Below are positions 17,409 through 25,968 of a stretch of DNA of 58,690 bases, piece by piece. Each line of letters starts with the position of its first letter. The first letter of the stretch is position 1. Both the position numbers and the translations under genes were made by a program. Under the pieces are notes generated by a model that was given only the letters and a program-made list of their open reading frames with translations, was not told the DNA's origin and ran no database searches. Source of the DNA: Arenibacter latericius DSM 15913 (GTDB lineage Bacteria > Bacteroidota > Bacteroidia > Flavobacteriales > Flavobacteriaceae); NCBI RefSeq assembly GCF_000424985.1, contig NZ_AUKX01000037.1:1-58690 (forward strand), read 5' to 3'.

Positions 17409-18383
17409 ATGAATTTACACCGCAACAAAGAACTATTACAGGATGCAATCCTCGCCACCGCAGAATATCTGGATATGAGAGATATTTATGTGGAAAAGGA
17501 TTATTGGGTAACCGTTGCATTATATGAAATATTTCATTCAGATATAGCCGATCAATCAGTTTTCAAGGGGGGTACCGCACTTTCAAAATGCCACAAACTG
17601 ATAGAACGATTCTCCGAGGATATTGACATGGTCGTACTCCAAAATAAAGGTGAAAATGACACCCAATTAAAGAAGAAGATCCGAGCAATTAGTAAGGTAG
17701 TGGGAAAGGTAATTCCGGAAGTAAACGTTGAAGGGTTAACCAATAAAAAGGGAAACATCCGGAAAACGGCTCATCAGTACGACAAGTTATTCGAGGGAGA
17801 TTTTGGTCCAGTAAGGGAGCACGTGGTAGTTGAAGCCACCTGGTTAGGGAATTTTGAACCCTATTCTAAAATCCAGGTCAGTTCCTACGTATATGAAATG
17901 ATGAAGTCCAAAGGACAAGATGCACTTATCGAACAATACAGCATGGCACCTTTCCCCGTTCAGGTATTAAGCAATCTGAGAACTTTTTGTGAAAAGATCA
18001 TGAGTTTGGTAAGGTTTTCCAGAACACAAGACCCAATAACCGACCTGAGAAATAAAATCCGTCATGTGTATGACATTCATCAAATGCTGAAAGATGAAGA
18101 AGTACGGAAATTCTTTAGCGATAATGATTTTGGTGAGATGCTGATCAAAGTGGGGAAGGATGACATAATCGGCTACAAGAACAATAATGACTGGATCCCT
18201 GAACATCCTTCCACTGCAATCATATTTGACCAACCAGAAAAAACATGGGAACAACTGAGCACTGCATACAACAATGATTTCAAAGACCTAGTAACAGGTG
18301 ATTTTCCAGCAGAAACAAAATTAATTGAAACCCTGAACCGAGTTGCCAATCGGCTTAAAAATGTAGAATGGAACATAACCTAA
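17409..18383 (+). CDS. abiEii: Type IV toxin-antitoxin toxin AbiEii (nucleotidyltransferase)
   Basis: The 324-residue protein has the nucleotidyltransferase signature FKGGTALSKCHKLIERFSED then IDMVV. The GGTALSK loop lies at about 54-60 and the catalytic Asp pair at about 71 and 73. AbiEii-type toxins transfer nucleotides (CTP or GTP in studied cases) to RNA targets such as tRNA acceptor ends and cause abortive infection or stasis. It is translationally linked to the antitoxin. All motif residues are present, so it is probably active. It borders the relaxase gene, which is transcribed towards it. Confidence 0.88.
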   Translation: MNLHRNKELLQDAILATAEYLDMRDIYVEKDYWVTVALYEIFHSDIADQSVFKGGTALSKCHKLIERFSEDIDMVVLQNKGENDTQLKKKIRAISKVVGKVIPEVNVEGLTNKKGNIRKTAHQYDKLFEGDFGPVREHVVVEATWLGNFEPYSKIQVSSYVYEMMKSKGQDALIEQYSMAPFPVQVLSNLRTFCEKIMSLVRFSRTQDPITDLRNKIRHVYDIHQMLKDEEVRKFFSDNDFGEMLIKVGKDDIIGYKNNNDWIPEHPSTAIIFDQPEKTWEQLSTAYNNDFKDLVTGDFPAETKLIETLNRVANRLKNVEWNIT

Positions 18384-18526
18384 CATTTACGGATTTCGTC
18401 TGCTAGATATTTGTTTCCTTATGGCACCCTGTCTATTGTATATTATCATTTATGGATATTACTGCCACCATATATACTGCAATTCAAAAAAACAAAATCA
18501 CATTTCTAATTCGATCCCTAAAATAC

Positions 18527-20812
18527 CTACATCCCAAGCCAATTCCCCTTGTACTTAGAATAATCCGTAAGCTCATCCTTAAACCCGTTATAGGCTTCCT
18601 CCTCTTGGGAAGTGGTAGGGCCCATGAGCGTTTCCAGGGCGTTATAACCTGTCTGGAGCATCCTGGCCTGTGCTCTTCGGTCCCGCTCCGTGGTGACGGC
18701 CACCAGGGCCTCCTTGAATCCGTTTGCCATATGGTGCTCCACTAGTTCGGGCGGCAAATTGGGTAATACACCTTCCAACACGTAACTATACGCAGCCTGT
18801 TTATAAAGTCCGCGTTCCATTAAGTGCCCCATCCAAAGGCTTTTTAAATTGTCCTGTCCTTTGGCTATTATATTGTTCAGGATGATCGACTGCGTGGCCA
18901 TGGCACTAGAAAGCTCAGGGGACGATTGCAAATAGTCCTGCATTTTCGTTGAAAGGGCGATCGCTACCGAATGTTTGGAATACAAGGAGCCTACCCAGAG
19001 TTTTCCTCCCTGCTGTTCAAAATAGAAGCCCCTGGCATTGAAAAAGGCGATATAGTCCTTGGGCGATTTCTCAAAGGGCGCCTGCATCCTTTCGGCATAG
19101 CAATGGTAGGCCTGTAGGGCCAAGGTATCGAACCGCTCCCTAAAGGTTGGGGCCATAGCGTTATAGAGTTTCGGGAATACCATGGGCAAAAATAGGGCGG
19201 TGGGACCCGGTTTTATTTCTTTGGCAGATTTGCCGTGCAGCAGCCCTTCCAACAACTTTTCATTTTCATCTGCAAAACCAGGAAGGGAATAGGGGTTTGC
19301 ACTCGTCTGTAATAGCTCTCCGCCCAGATCCACCGGTACTTGGTGGAGCTTGGAGTTCGCATAGGTCAGTGTTCCCTCATTGTAACGTACGCCCAGACTT
19401 TGTACAAGCGCACCAAGGACCTCCCTTTGGTCCAGGGTATAGGTGAACAGCTGGTTCCTGGCCCGTTGGATAAGGTCGGCCTTCTTTTGCAATTCCTGCT
19501 TTTCCTTATTAATGGCGGAAGTATATAGCTTCTCACTAAAAGGATAGTAGTGGGAGGCGATCACCTTCCATAAGTTCTGATTATCGGTATGTAGGTATTT
19601 CTTAAGGAAGAGAAAACGCTCTGATTTCATCATTTCCCTAACCAAAACATCTAAAGGCGTTTTCAGGATATGCTCTGAGAACAGTGGCTTGTACCTTAAC
19701 TCCCTATAGGTCTTTTGGAAGGCTTCCCTTAAACAGCGTTGGAACTCCAATGCCAATTGCCTGCTATCCATATACATTTGGGTGTGTTCGGTTTGGAACA
19801 ATTCGGGGTTCTCATGGATACCAAGGTCACTAGCGATCTCTTCGCTGCGCAGCACATAGCCCGATTTATCATGGATGGTGAAATCCTCCACCTGTCCCTG
19901 GTCGTTGTAGCTTAGCCTACAATCCAGATTTTGATGGGCGCCTAGGATGTCCGGGAGATGCTCGGGGCGAAGGGTCCTGAATAGCTTATAGGTGGTGCGC
20001 ACTTGCTTTTCCAAGCGTTTTTTCACCATGGGCAATAGGGCCGATTCCTTATTGCGCTCGAAGAGCTGTTGGAGTTTGGGACCGGAGAATTGGGGGTGTA
20101 CGGTATAGCCCCCAATAAAACGGGATCGGTACCCTTCCTTGGTCGCAATGCCATAAGTCACCCCTACCCTACCGGAACGCTCCACTACCTTCAGTTGGAT
20201 ATGGTACTTTTCAAGTAGTTTGGCAAGCTGTTCAAAACTCCGAACCTTATGTTTTTGCAGGGTATTGTTCAGTATATCCTGCATATAGAATCGGACCCCG
20301 TTTCCATCCTGGGGGTTTAACTGGGGCGTTTGCTGTTTGGGAAGCTCTCGGACCGTCCTTTTATTTGGCGAGCGGGAAAGCCCAAACTCTTTCTCCAGGT
20401 ATTTCTGGGCGGCCATGCTCCTTCTATAGTCGAAGGAAAGGTTGATCTGGGTACAATTTTCCCTGATGGTACTGGAGACAATGTGAACGTGCTCGTGCTC
20501 GGTATCGTGATGTCGTACCACCATATAGGGCTGCTCCCCATAGCCCATGTATTCCATATAGGCTTTGGAAAGGGCCAAGAATTTAGTATCGTCCAGATGT
20601 TCGCCACGAGGAAGATTCAATGTAACATGTACGTAGCGCTTTTCGGAGGCATGGCGGAAGCCCAGAAAGACGAGTACCTGTTCGAAGACCTTAAGATTGG
20701 TATCCGTATCGGAATAGGTATTGTGGAAGCCGAGGATGGTAGATTCCGGTTTCCCCAGAACGTATTTCAGAACGCCCTGTACTTTGTTCCGATATAGGAG
20801 TCGTGCAATCAT
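18527..20812 (-). CDS. Mobilisation relaxase (MobP/MobB-like)
   Basis: The 761-residue protein has an N-terminal relaxase domain (about 1-280) with the metal-binding triad motif RHHDTEHEHVHIV (about 100-112) and a likely catalytic Tyr near residue 17 (VLKYVLGK). The long C-terminal region has no recognised domain. Relaxases nick oriT and lead the strand into the recipient. Its start codon overlaps the stop of the upstream MobC-like gene by ATGA, showing translational coupling. The usual VirD4-type coupling protein gene is not downstream; the AbiE operon is there instead. Confidence 0.88.
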   Translation of the reverse strand: MIARLLYRNKVQGVLKYVLGKPESTILGFHNTYSDTDTNLKVFEQVLVFLGFRHASEKRYVHVTLNLPRGEHLDDTKFLALSKAYMEYMGYGEQPYMVVRHHDTEHEHVHIVSSTIRENCTQINLSFDYRRSMAAQKYLEKEFGLSRSPNKRTVRELPKQQTPQLNPQDGNGVRFYMQDILNNTLQKHKVRSFEQLAKLLEKYHIQLKVVERSGRVGVTYGIATKEGYRSRFIGGYTVHPQFSGPKLQQLFERNKESALLPMVKKRLEKQVRTTYKLFRTLRPEHLPDILGAHQNLDCRLSYNDQGQVEDFTIHDKSGYVLRSEEIASDLGIHENPELFQTEHTQMYMDSRQLALEFQRCLREAFQKTYRELRYKPLFSEHILKTPLDVLVREMMKSERFLFLKKYLHTDNQNLWKVIASHYYPFSEKLYTSAINKEKQELQKKADLIQRARNQLFTYTLDQREVLGALVQSLGVRYNEGTLTYANSKLHQVPVDLGGELLQTSANPYSLPGFADENEKLLEGLLHGKSAKEIKPGPTALFLPMVFPKLYNAMAPTFRERFDTLALQAYHCYAERMQAPFEKSPKDYIAFFNARGFYFEQQGGKLWVGSLYSKHSVAIALSTKMQDYLQSSPELSSAMATQSIILNNIIAKGQDNLKSLWMGHLMERGLYKQAAYSYVLEGVLPNLPPELVEHHMANGFKEALVAVTTERDRRAQARMLQTGYNALETLMGPTTSQEEEAYNGFKDELTDYSKYKGNWLGM

Positions 20813-21198
20813 GGCAGGTTCGTATTGTTGATTATCGTATTCAAGGTAGCTACCAATTCATTGGCCTTTTCCATCTCGCGCACAAGGCTTGCATTGGGGC
20901 TCCTTAAGTTCTTGTAATGGGCCACTTTTACCAATTGATTGAGGTTGTTTCCTATTTTGTTCAGTTGATAATTAACTTTCGGCGTACTAACCAGTCGTTT
21001 TTCCGTTTTCTCTACCTCCTTGTTCAGAATGAGGCTCCTTAAGAAAGGGCCCACCGTACCTCTTTTCTGGAAATCGACCTGATAAGACCGTAAAAGCGCC
21101 TTCACTTTTTCCAGTTCCTCGGTATTGAACCGGAGCGTGATCGCATGCTTTCGCTTGCTCTCTCCCAACCGTTTCCTACCGATGTTGCCAGTTCCCAT
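20809..21198 (-). CDS. mobC: MobC-like relaxosome accessory protein
   Basis: The 129-residue, strongly basic protein has the layout of MobC/MbpC accessory factors. It has a ribbon-helix-helix-like segment (HAITLRFNTEELEKVKALL, about 22-40), then a helix with FLRSLILN and the signature NQLNKIGNNLNQL-like stretch (residues about 77-90). Such proteins bind oriT and load the relaxase. It is the first gene of a two-gene unit with the relaxase. The candidate oriT lies just upstream. Confidence 0.8.
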   Translation of the reverse strand: MGTGNIGRKRLGESKRKHAITLRFNTEELEKVKALLRSYQVDFQKRGTVGPFLRSLILNKEVEKTEKRLVSTPKVNYQLNKIGNNLNQLVKVAHYKNLRSPNASLVREMEKANELVATLNTIINNTNLP

Positions 21199-21430
21199 TA
21201 TTTTTCTTGTTTTTTACTGCCGAGGGCAGCTTTTCACTTCGTTAGAAGTAGGAGTTTTGCGTTGCGCAAAACATAACTTGCTATCCGTTAAAAACGGATA
21301 ATCCTATATAAATATAACACATCAAAACACAACCTAAAAGACTTATTTACAGTATCTTACACGTCAAACCAATTAAGGGTAATTAAAGACCAATATAGAC
21401 CAGCACTGGTTCTTAATGGTCTTTAATTCA
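21199..21430. other. Candidate origin of transfer (oriT)
   Basis: Directly upstream of mobC lie several inverted repeats: GTTTTGCG (21254-21261) with CGCAAAAC (21265-21272), TATCCGTT (21282-21289) with AACGGATA (21293-21300), and AATTAAAGACCA (21381-21392) with TGGTCTTTAATT (21417-21428). Position upstream of the relaxosome genes and this density of dyads are typical of oriT. The nick site is not assigned. Confidence 0.55.
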
Positions 21431-21721
21431 TTTGAAAAAATAGTAGAAAACGATAAAAATAGGTCGAATTCATAGCGAGGGAGAAAAAGGGCAAGGGGTT
21501 TTTCACCCTTGTGCTTTGGTGCGGCCCCGAGGCGTTCGGGCAAGAGTGCTGACGAAAACGTCCCCTAACCGATTATTGGAAATATGGGGAGGGACAAGAA
21601 TAGGTTCGGAAGGTTGGTCCGATGGCCGCAGGGCGATGGCATATCTTATAAAGTTAATTTCTACAGAAAGTCTAAATAAATGTGAGATTTTAAGGGAGAA
21701 GCGTTAGATTAGTTTCCTTAG
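21431..21721. other. Intergenic region between oriT candidate and metal-resistance block
   Basis: It contains a short GC-rich patch (GGTGCGGCCCCGAGGCG around 21519) in AT-rich surroundings. I see no ORF or clear signal. Confidence 0.25.
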
Positions 21722-21931
21722 CTAATTACAGCAACCAGCCCCTTCCTGAACGGGAGGACATTCTACCGAACCATATGAACAGTAGACACAACAATCGCCT
21801 TCTATTGGCTTTAGCAATGTTTTACAACTTTCACACTCATAGAAGAACTGGCAGGCAGTGGTAGGCATCTTCTCAGTTGCTTGATGACCGCACTTAGGGC
21901 AGGTGATTGTGGATTCTAACTTTATTTCCAT
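21722..21931 (-). CDS. Small Cys-rich GDCCVYC protein of the mer-type operon
   Basis: The 69-residue protein has CPKCGH, CESCK, GDCCVYCSYGSVECPP and a terminal GCCN, a zinc-ribbon-like arrangement. Proteins with the GDCCxxCSYG motif are regularly found next to MerT or MerTP in Bacteroidota; their role is not established, but metal binding is likely. The start codon overlaps the merTP stop by one base (TAATG), so it is translated from the same message. Confidence 0.75.
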   Translation of the reverse strand: MEIKLESTITCPKCGHQATEKMPTTACQFFYECESCKTLLKPIEGDCCVYCSYGSVECPPVQEGAGCCN

Positions 21932-22539
21932 TATTTAATTATTTTGTATCCTGAGCTCAGGATGGCGGTTTCTATTTCTTCAAGGTTCACCTTGGTTTCA
22001 TCATATTTTACGATTGTATTTGCTGATTCATAATCTGCCTTAACATGAAGTATTCCATCAAGATTGCTAACTTCACTTTCAATATGTGCTTCGCAACCTT
22101 CACAGGTCATTCCTTCTATGGTTACTCTTATTTCTTTAACGTTCGACTGATCCGTGTATAAGATTTCATTCCTAGAGTCTGAACTGAAATAAAAAATATG
22201 GGAATAGGATGGAAATGCCAACATCAATCCCGCAAATACCGTAATTATAAATAGGAAGGATTTGGATTGCCAAAAAGATGGTTTTGCATCATCCTCACAG
22301 GCACAGGCGATTTCCTCCTGTGTTTTTGGTCGAAGTTTCTGATACCAGGCAAAAACCAATACGACGATTGTTAGGCCGATTAGATAAGGCCGATACGGTT
22401 CCACCCAAGAAAAGGTGGATACAATGCCGCTTGTTCCTGCCATCAATGCCAGAACTGGGGTGATACAACAGATTGATGCGGCTATGGCCGTAAATATTCC
22501 AGCGTAAACTACCCTGTTCGAAGTTTTTCCAGTTTCCAT
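21931..22539 (-). CDS. merTP: Mercuric ion transporter fused to binding domain, MerTP
   Basis: The 202-residue protein combines a MerT-like membrane part with a C-terminal MerP-like HMA domain. The membrane part has a Cys pair in TAIAASICCITPVLALMAG (Cys 24-25), further segments around 52-66 and 94-110, and a Cys pair at about 79-81. The HMA domain has GMTCEGC at about 143-149. MerTP imports Hg(II) for reduction by MerA. No MerA is in the window, so uptake without reduction would be odd; a different metal or an unlinked merA are both possible. It sits between arsR and the Cys-rich gene. Confidence 0.85.
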   Translation of the reverse strand: METGKTSNRVVYAGIFTAIAASICCITPVLALMAGTSGIVSTFSWVEPYRPYLIGLTIVVLVFAWYQKLRPKTQEEIACACEDDAKPSFWQSKSFLFIITVFAGLMLAFPSYSHIFYFSSDSRNEILYTDQSNVKEIRVTIEGMTCEGCEAHIESEVSNLDGILHVKADYESANTIVKYDETKVNLEEIETAILSSGYKIIK

Positions 22540-22540
22540 A

Positions 22541-22912
22541 TTATGCTACTTTTCGATTGCTGTCAATTGTTGAGAGGGCCTTATTCAACACGGTCGTATT
22601 TTCCTTGACCAAAGAGTAATAAAGGGTTTGGCCATCACGCCTCATTCGGATGACCCCTGCATCTTTCAGCTTACGGATATGCTGGGAAACCGCAGGAGCG
22701 CTCATCCCAAGTATATCCGCAATATCACAAGGGCAAAGCTCCTCTTCCGTATTCAAAAGAAAAAGGATTTTCAAGCGCACCTCACTGCCCGCCAATGCAA
22801 ATATTTTGCTTATCTCCTGAAAACTGGAGGATGAGCTTTGTATGGTTTCTTTACATCTGGAAAGCTGCTTATGGTCAGCCTCTTTACGGGTACAGGATAT
22901 TTCTAGTTTCAT
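22541..22912 (-). CDS. ArsR/SmtB-family metal-sensing repressor
   Basis: The protein is about 123 residues from ATG 22912. I reject the longer frame to 22990 because its extra N-terminus is the translation of a palindromic repeat. The winged helix is clear: LAGSEVRLKILFLL, then CPCDIADILGMSAPAVSQHI as the recognition helix, then MRRDGQTLYYSL. Cysteines near the N-terminus (ISC, SRC) and the CPC at the start of helix 3 are candidate metal ligands. It is the first gene of the arsR-merTP-Cys-rich operon and probably represses it. Confidence 0.85.
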   Translation of the reverse strand: MKLEISCTRKEADHKQLSRCKETIQSSSSSFQEISKIFALAGSEVRLKILFLLNTEEELCPCDIADILGMSAPAVSQHIRKLKDAGVIRMRRDGQTLYYSLVKENTTVLNKALSTIDSNRKVA

Positions 22913-23396
22913 ATGTAGCAATTTATTACTTTTTAACGGTGATTCTAGGGCTTGCCGCCAGAACGACCCTTTCGGGCTGGCGCTCAGCACCGATACGCGA
23001 ACTCGCTCTTTTCTTAGTAAGGCTTTAGTCGGGAAATAAAATATATCCTTACGTAATTAAGCAAATACTTAAATAATTTATTTATAAAGATAGATTTTGC
23101 TCAGTAACTAGGCTGGATATCGCTAACTAATATAGTTTCGACCAATGAACTTTTACACTGTAACTATTTATTTTACGAAGGCATTAATAGTTTTTTTCAA
23201 CTCATTGTTATTCAGCTAAAAAAAAGGTGATAAAAGCTAAAAGCAGCCTCATTAAAGAATATGGCAAGAACACGGATGAAGATCGTTATTATGGTTACAA
23301 CACCTAATATTTAAACTTTTTTAGCGCTGGTATTTAAAGCAGTTTTTCCATTGGTATTCTTTACTCTTCTATACCTTCGATTTTGTGTTACATTCT
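22913..23396 (-). promoter_or_regulatory. Leader and control region of the arsR-merTP operon
   Basis: On the minus strand a strong hairpin (CGCCAGCCC, GAAA, GGG, bulge, CTGGCG) lies at about 22953-22984, in the untranslated leader. Further upstream, TTAAG (23057-23061) and CTTAA (23068-23072) form a palindrome with a 6-bp spacer in AT-rich DNA, a plausible ArsR operator. The rest to 23396 shows no ORF. Confidence 0.4.
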
Positions 23397-25385
23397 TTAA
23401 TTCCACTTCATATTCTGTAGCCTAACAGCATTCAATATTGCCAATAAGGCCACTCCCACATCCGCAAAAACTGCCTCCCACATCGTTGCAACGCCACCAG
23501 CACCCAAAATCAGGACCACTGCTTTCACCCCAAATGCCAGACCAATGTTTTGCCAAACTATACGACGTGTGGAACGGCCAATTCTAACAGCTTTTGCAAA
23601 TTTACTGGGTTGGTCCGTTTGAATAATAACGTCTGCTGTCTCAATGGCTACATCACTGCCCAATCCGCCCATTGCAACACCTACATCACTTGCGGCTAAT
23701 ACCGGCGCATCATTTATACCATCCCCTATAAAGGCCAACCTATTATTGTTTGCAGACATCAATTTTTCAACTTCGTTCAATTTATCTTCCGGAAGCAGAC
23801 CACCTTTTGCCCAATCCATACCCAATTCTTTGGCGACTTGTTGGGTAATGGAATCCTTGTCCCCTGAAAGCATTATGATTTTTGAAATTCCTGACGCTTT
23901 AATTTGTTCAATGGCCTGGTGCGCATCTTCCTTCAACTCGTCCGCAATGGTTACATATCCTGCCAATTTCCCTTCAATGGAAACCATTACGATCGACTCT
24001 ACAATATTGTCGGTCTCAACGGGCACTTCCAAATTGTTAGAGGTCATCAATGCTTTATTTCCGACCAAAACTGTTTTACCGTTTACTGTTCCTTTCAATC
24101 CTTTTCCTGCTATTTCACTTACTTCGGAAGCTTGAAAAGTGTCGCCATCAGCTTTATACTCCATAATGGCCCTGGCAATGGGATGGGTGGATTGTTCTTC
24201 CATCGCCATTAGGTATTTCATCATTTCGGCTTCCTGCCCGTCCGGCAGGCGGGCGCTCAACGCCCCATTGCTTATAACGACATCTTTGATTTTAAAGACA
24301 CCCTTGGTCACGGTACCGGTCTTGTCCATCACTACGGTGGTTACCTTTGTCATTTCATCTAAAAAGGATGCCCCTTTAAAAAGGATCCCATTCTTTGAAG
24401 CTGCCCCCAATCCGCCAAAATAGCCCAACGGGATCGAGATTACCAGGGCACAGGGACAAGAAATAACCAAGAAGATCAAGGCCCGGTATAGCCAGTCCTG
24501 AAATATATACTCATCAACGAAGAGGTAGGGCAAAAAAGTCAATGCAACTGCCAAGTATACCACGATAGGGGTATAGATCCTTGCAAATTTTCTGATAAAC
24601 AATTCGGTTTTTGATTTACGTGCGGTGGCATTTTGGACCATATCGAGGATTCGGGCAATCGAACTATCCTTAAATTCTTTGGTGGTCTCGATTTCAATTA
24701 CGCCATCTAGGTTGATGCTTCCCGCAAATACTTTTTCGCCCTTCACTATCGTATCGGGTTTGCTTTCCCCTGTTAATGCTGCTGTATTGAATGAACCTTT
24801 TTCAGAAAGTAAAATACCGTCCAAAGGGATTTTTTCGCCAACGCGTACCTGTACTTTTTCGCCGATAGCTACGGATTCCGGACTTACCGAAATGTAATCG
24901 TTATTCCGATATACCCGAGCTTCATTGGGCCGTACGTCGAGCAAGGCTTTTATATTGCCTTTGGCACGATTGACCGCCGCATTTTGGAAGAGCTCGCCAA
25001 CCGCATAAAAAAGCATTACTGCCACAGCTTCAGGATATTCACCAATGGCGAATGCACCCATGGTGGCAATGGACATCAATAAAAACTCCGTAAAGAAATC
25101 GCCATTTATAATGCTGTTCCACCCTTCCCTTATCACAGGAAGACCTACGGGAAGATATGCTGCAACATACCATACGATCCGAATCCAACTCTGAAAAAAT
25201 TGGGCGTCAAAATAATCCCATCCTATACCCACAATCAAAAATACAAAACTGAAAATTGCCGGCAGATAGGTTTTAAGTTTTCCTGGGCTTTCTGGGCTGC
25301 TGTGGTTTTGACCACCTACATCTAAATGTTCGCCTTGATGTTCCTGGGTAGTAAGATCTCGAAGATTTTGTTTTTTCTTGCTCAT
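23397..25385 (-). CDS. P1B-type Zn/Cd/Pb-exporting ATPase
   Basis: The 662-residue pump has the TGES actuator motif (about 205-208), the transport motif SCPCALV (CPC about 310-312), the phosphorylation site DKTGT (Asp about 354), the HP dipeptide (about 401-402) and the hinge GDGINDAP. The last membrane helices carry GVKAV and FADVG, which fit the Zn/Cd/Pb subgroup. There is no N-terminal CxxC domain; instead the N-terminus has a few His residues. Residues about 374-384 (GALSARLPDGQ) look like an in-frame insertion encoded by a palindromic repeat. It exports divalent metal from the cytosol and complements the RND pump upstream in the block. Confidence 0.9.
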   Translation of the reverse strand: MSKKKQNLRDLTTQEHQGEHLDVGGQNHSSPESPGKLKTYLPAIFSFVFLIVGIGWDYFDAQFFQSWIRIVWYVAAYLPVGLPVIREGWNSIINGDFFTEFLLMSIATMGAFAIGEYPEAVAVMLFYAVGELFQNAAVNRAKGNIKALLDVRPNEARVYRNNDYISVSPESVAIGEKVQVRVGEKIPLDGILLSEKGSFNTAALTGESKPDTIVKGEKVFAGSINLDGVIEIETTKEFKDSSIARILDMVQNATARKSKTELFIRKFARIYTPIVVYLAVALTFLPYLFVDEYIFQDWLYRALIFLVISCPCALVISIPLGYFGGLGAASKNGILFKGASFLDEMTKVTTVVMDKTGTVTKGVFKIKDVVISNGALSARLPDGQEAEMMKYLMAMEEQSTHPIARAIMEYKADGDTFQASEVSEIAGKGLKGTVNGKTVLVGNKALMTSNNLEVPVETDNIVESIVMVSIEGKLAGYVTIADELKEDAHQAIEQIKASGISKIIMLSGDKDSITQQVAKELGMDWAKGGLLPEDKLNEVEKLMSANNNRLAFIGDGINDAPVLAASDVGVAMGGLGSDVAIETADVIIQTDQPSKFAKAVRIGRSTRRIVWQNIGLAFGVKAVVLILGAGGVATMWEAVFADVGVALLAILNAVRLQNMKWN
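24233..24265. repeat. Palindromic GC-rich element inside the P-type ATPase gene
   Basis: CCTGCC (24233-24238) pairs with GGCAGG (24244-24249), and GGGCG (24251-24255) pairs with CGCCC (24261-24265). The element is much richer in GC than the surrounding gene, keeps the frame and encodes ALSARLPDG in the loop before the HP motif. It resembles REP-like palindromes seen between genes of this window. Confidence 0.55.
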
Positions 25386-25547
25386 ATCACTCTTTTTATT
25401 CCATTATAAGTTTTACCGTAGCTAGGCCCGTTCCTTATATTATAAATCAAAATACAATACCTTGGACGTGGTAAATAATTTGGTTGCTCTATCCTAATTA
25501 CAATATTTCATCAATTAAGTGAAATATAGGATGCAATGGAAGTGCAT

Positions 25548-25964
25548 TTACTGGCCATTACATTTATCGCAAATGCCCTTTACCACCAAATTCACATTCT
25601 CTGCCTTAAAACCTTCGGGCAAATTGATATGTGGGATTTTATGCGCTGTTAGGCAAACTGTTTCATTACAATTTGCACAATGAAAATGCAAGTGTAGATC
25701 AGTATCCACGTCACAATTGCAATTCTCTTCACAAATAGCATATTTGGTACTACCGGTACCATCATCTATTTGATGGGCGACACCATTTTCCACAAAGGTT
25801 TTTAAGGTCCGGTACAATGTTGTCCTATCCGAATTATGAAAGTGCGCTTCAATATTGACCAAACTGACCGTTACTTTTTTGTTTAGGAGATATTGTAGGA
25901 CCAACAAGCGCATTGCAGTGGGCTTTACGTTATTATTCTCCAGTATTTGCTCTAAATCAGACAT
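25548..25964 (-). CDS. Fur-family metalloregulator (Zur-like)
   Basis: The protein is about 138 residues from ATG 25964 (MSDLEQILENNNVKPTAMR). The N-terminal winged helix includes the typical VKPTAMRLLVLQYLL and RTTLYRTLKTF. The dimerisation domain has DLHLHFHCANCNETVCL, with Cys-x2-Cys here and at the end (GICDKCNGQ), suggesting a structural zinc site. It lies between the PII-like gene and the P-type ATPase on the same strand. A role in Zn/Cd-responsive control of the block is inferred. Confidence 0.85.
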   Translation of the reverse strand: MSDLEQILENNNVKPTAMRLLVLQYLLNKKVTVSLVNIEAHFHNSDRTTLYRTLKTFVENGVAHQIDDGTGSTKYAICEENCNCDVDTDLHLHFHCANCNETVCLTAHKIPHINLPEGFKAENVNLVVKGICDKCNGQ

Positions 25965-25968
25965 TTTG

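Noticed and set aside
20330-20797. 155-residue ORF on the plus strand inside the relaxase gene
   Set aside because: It is antisense to the conserved relaxase domain with its HHDTEHEHVH motif, so it is a shadow.
22913-22990. N-terminal extension of the ArsR-type regulator
   Set aside because: The added residues are the translation of a palindromic hairpin; the family fold starts after ATG 22912.
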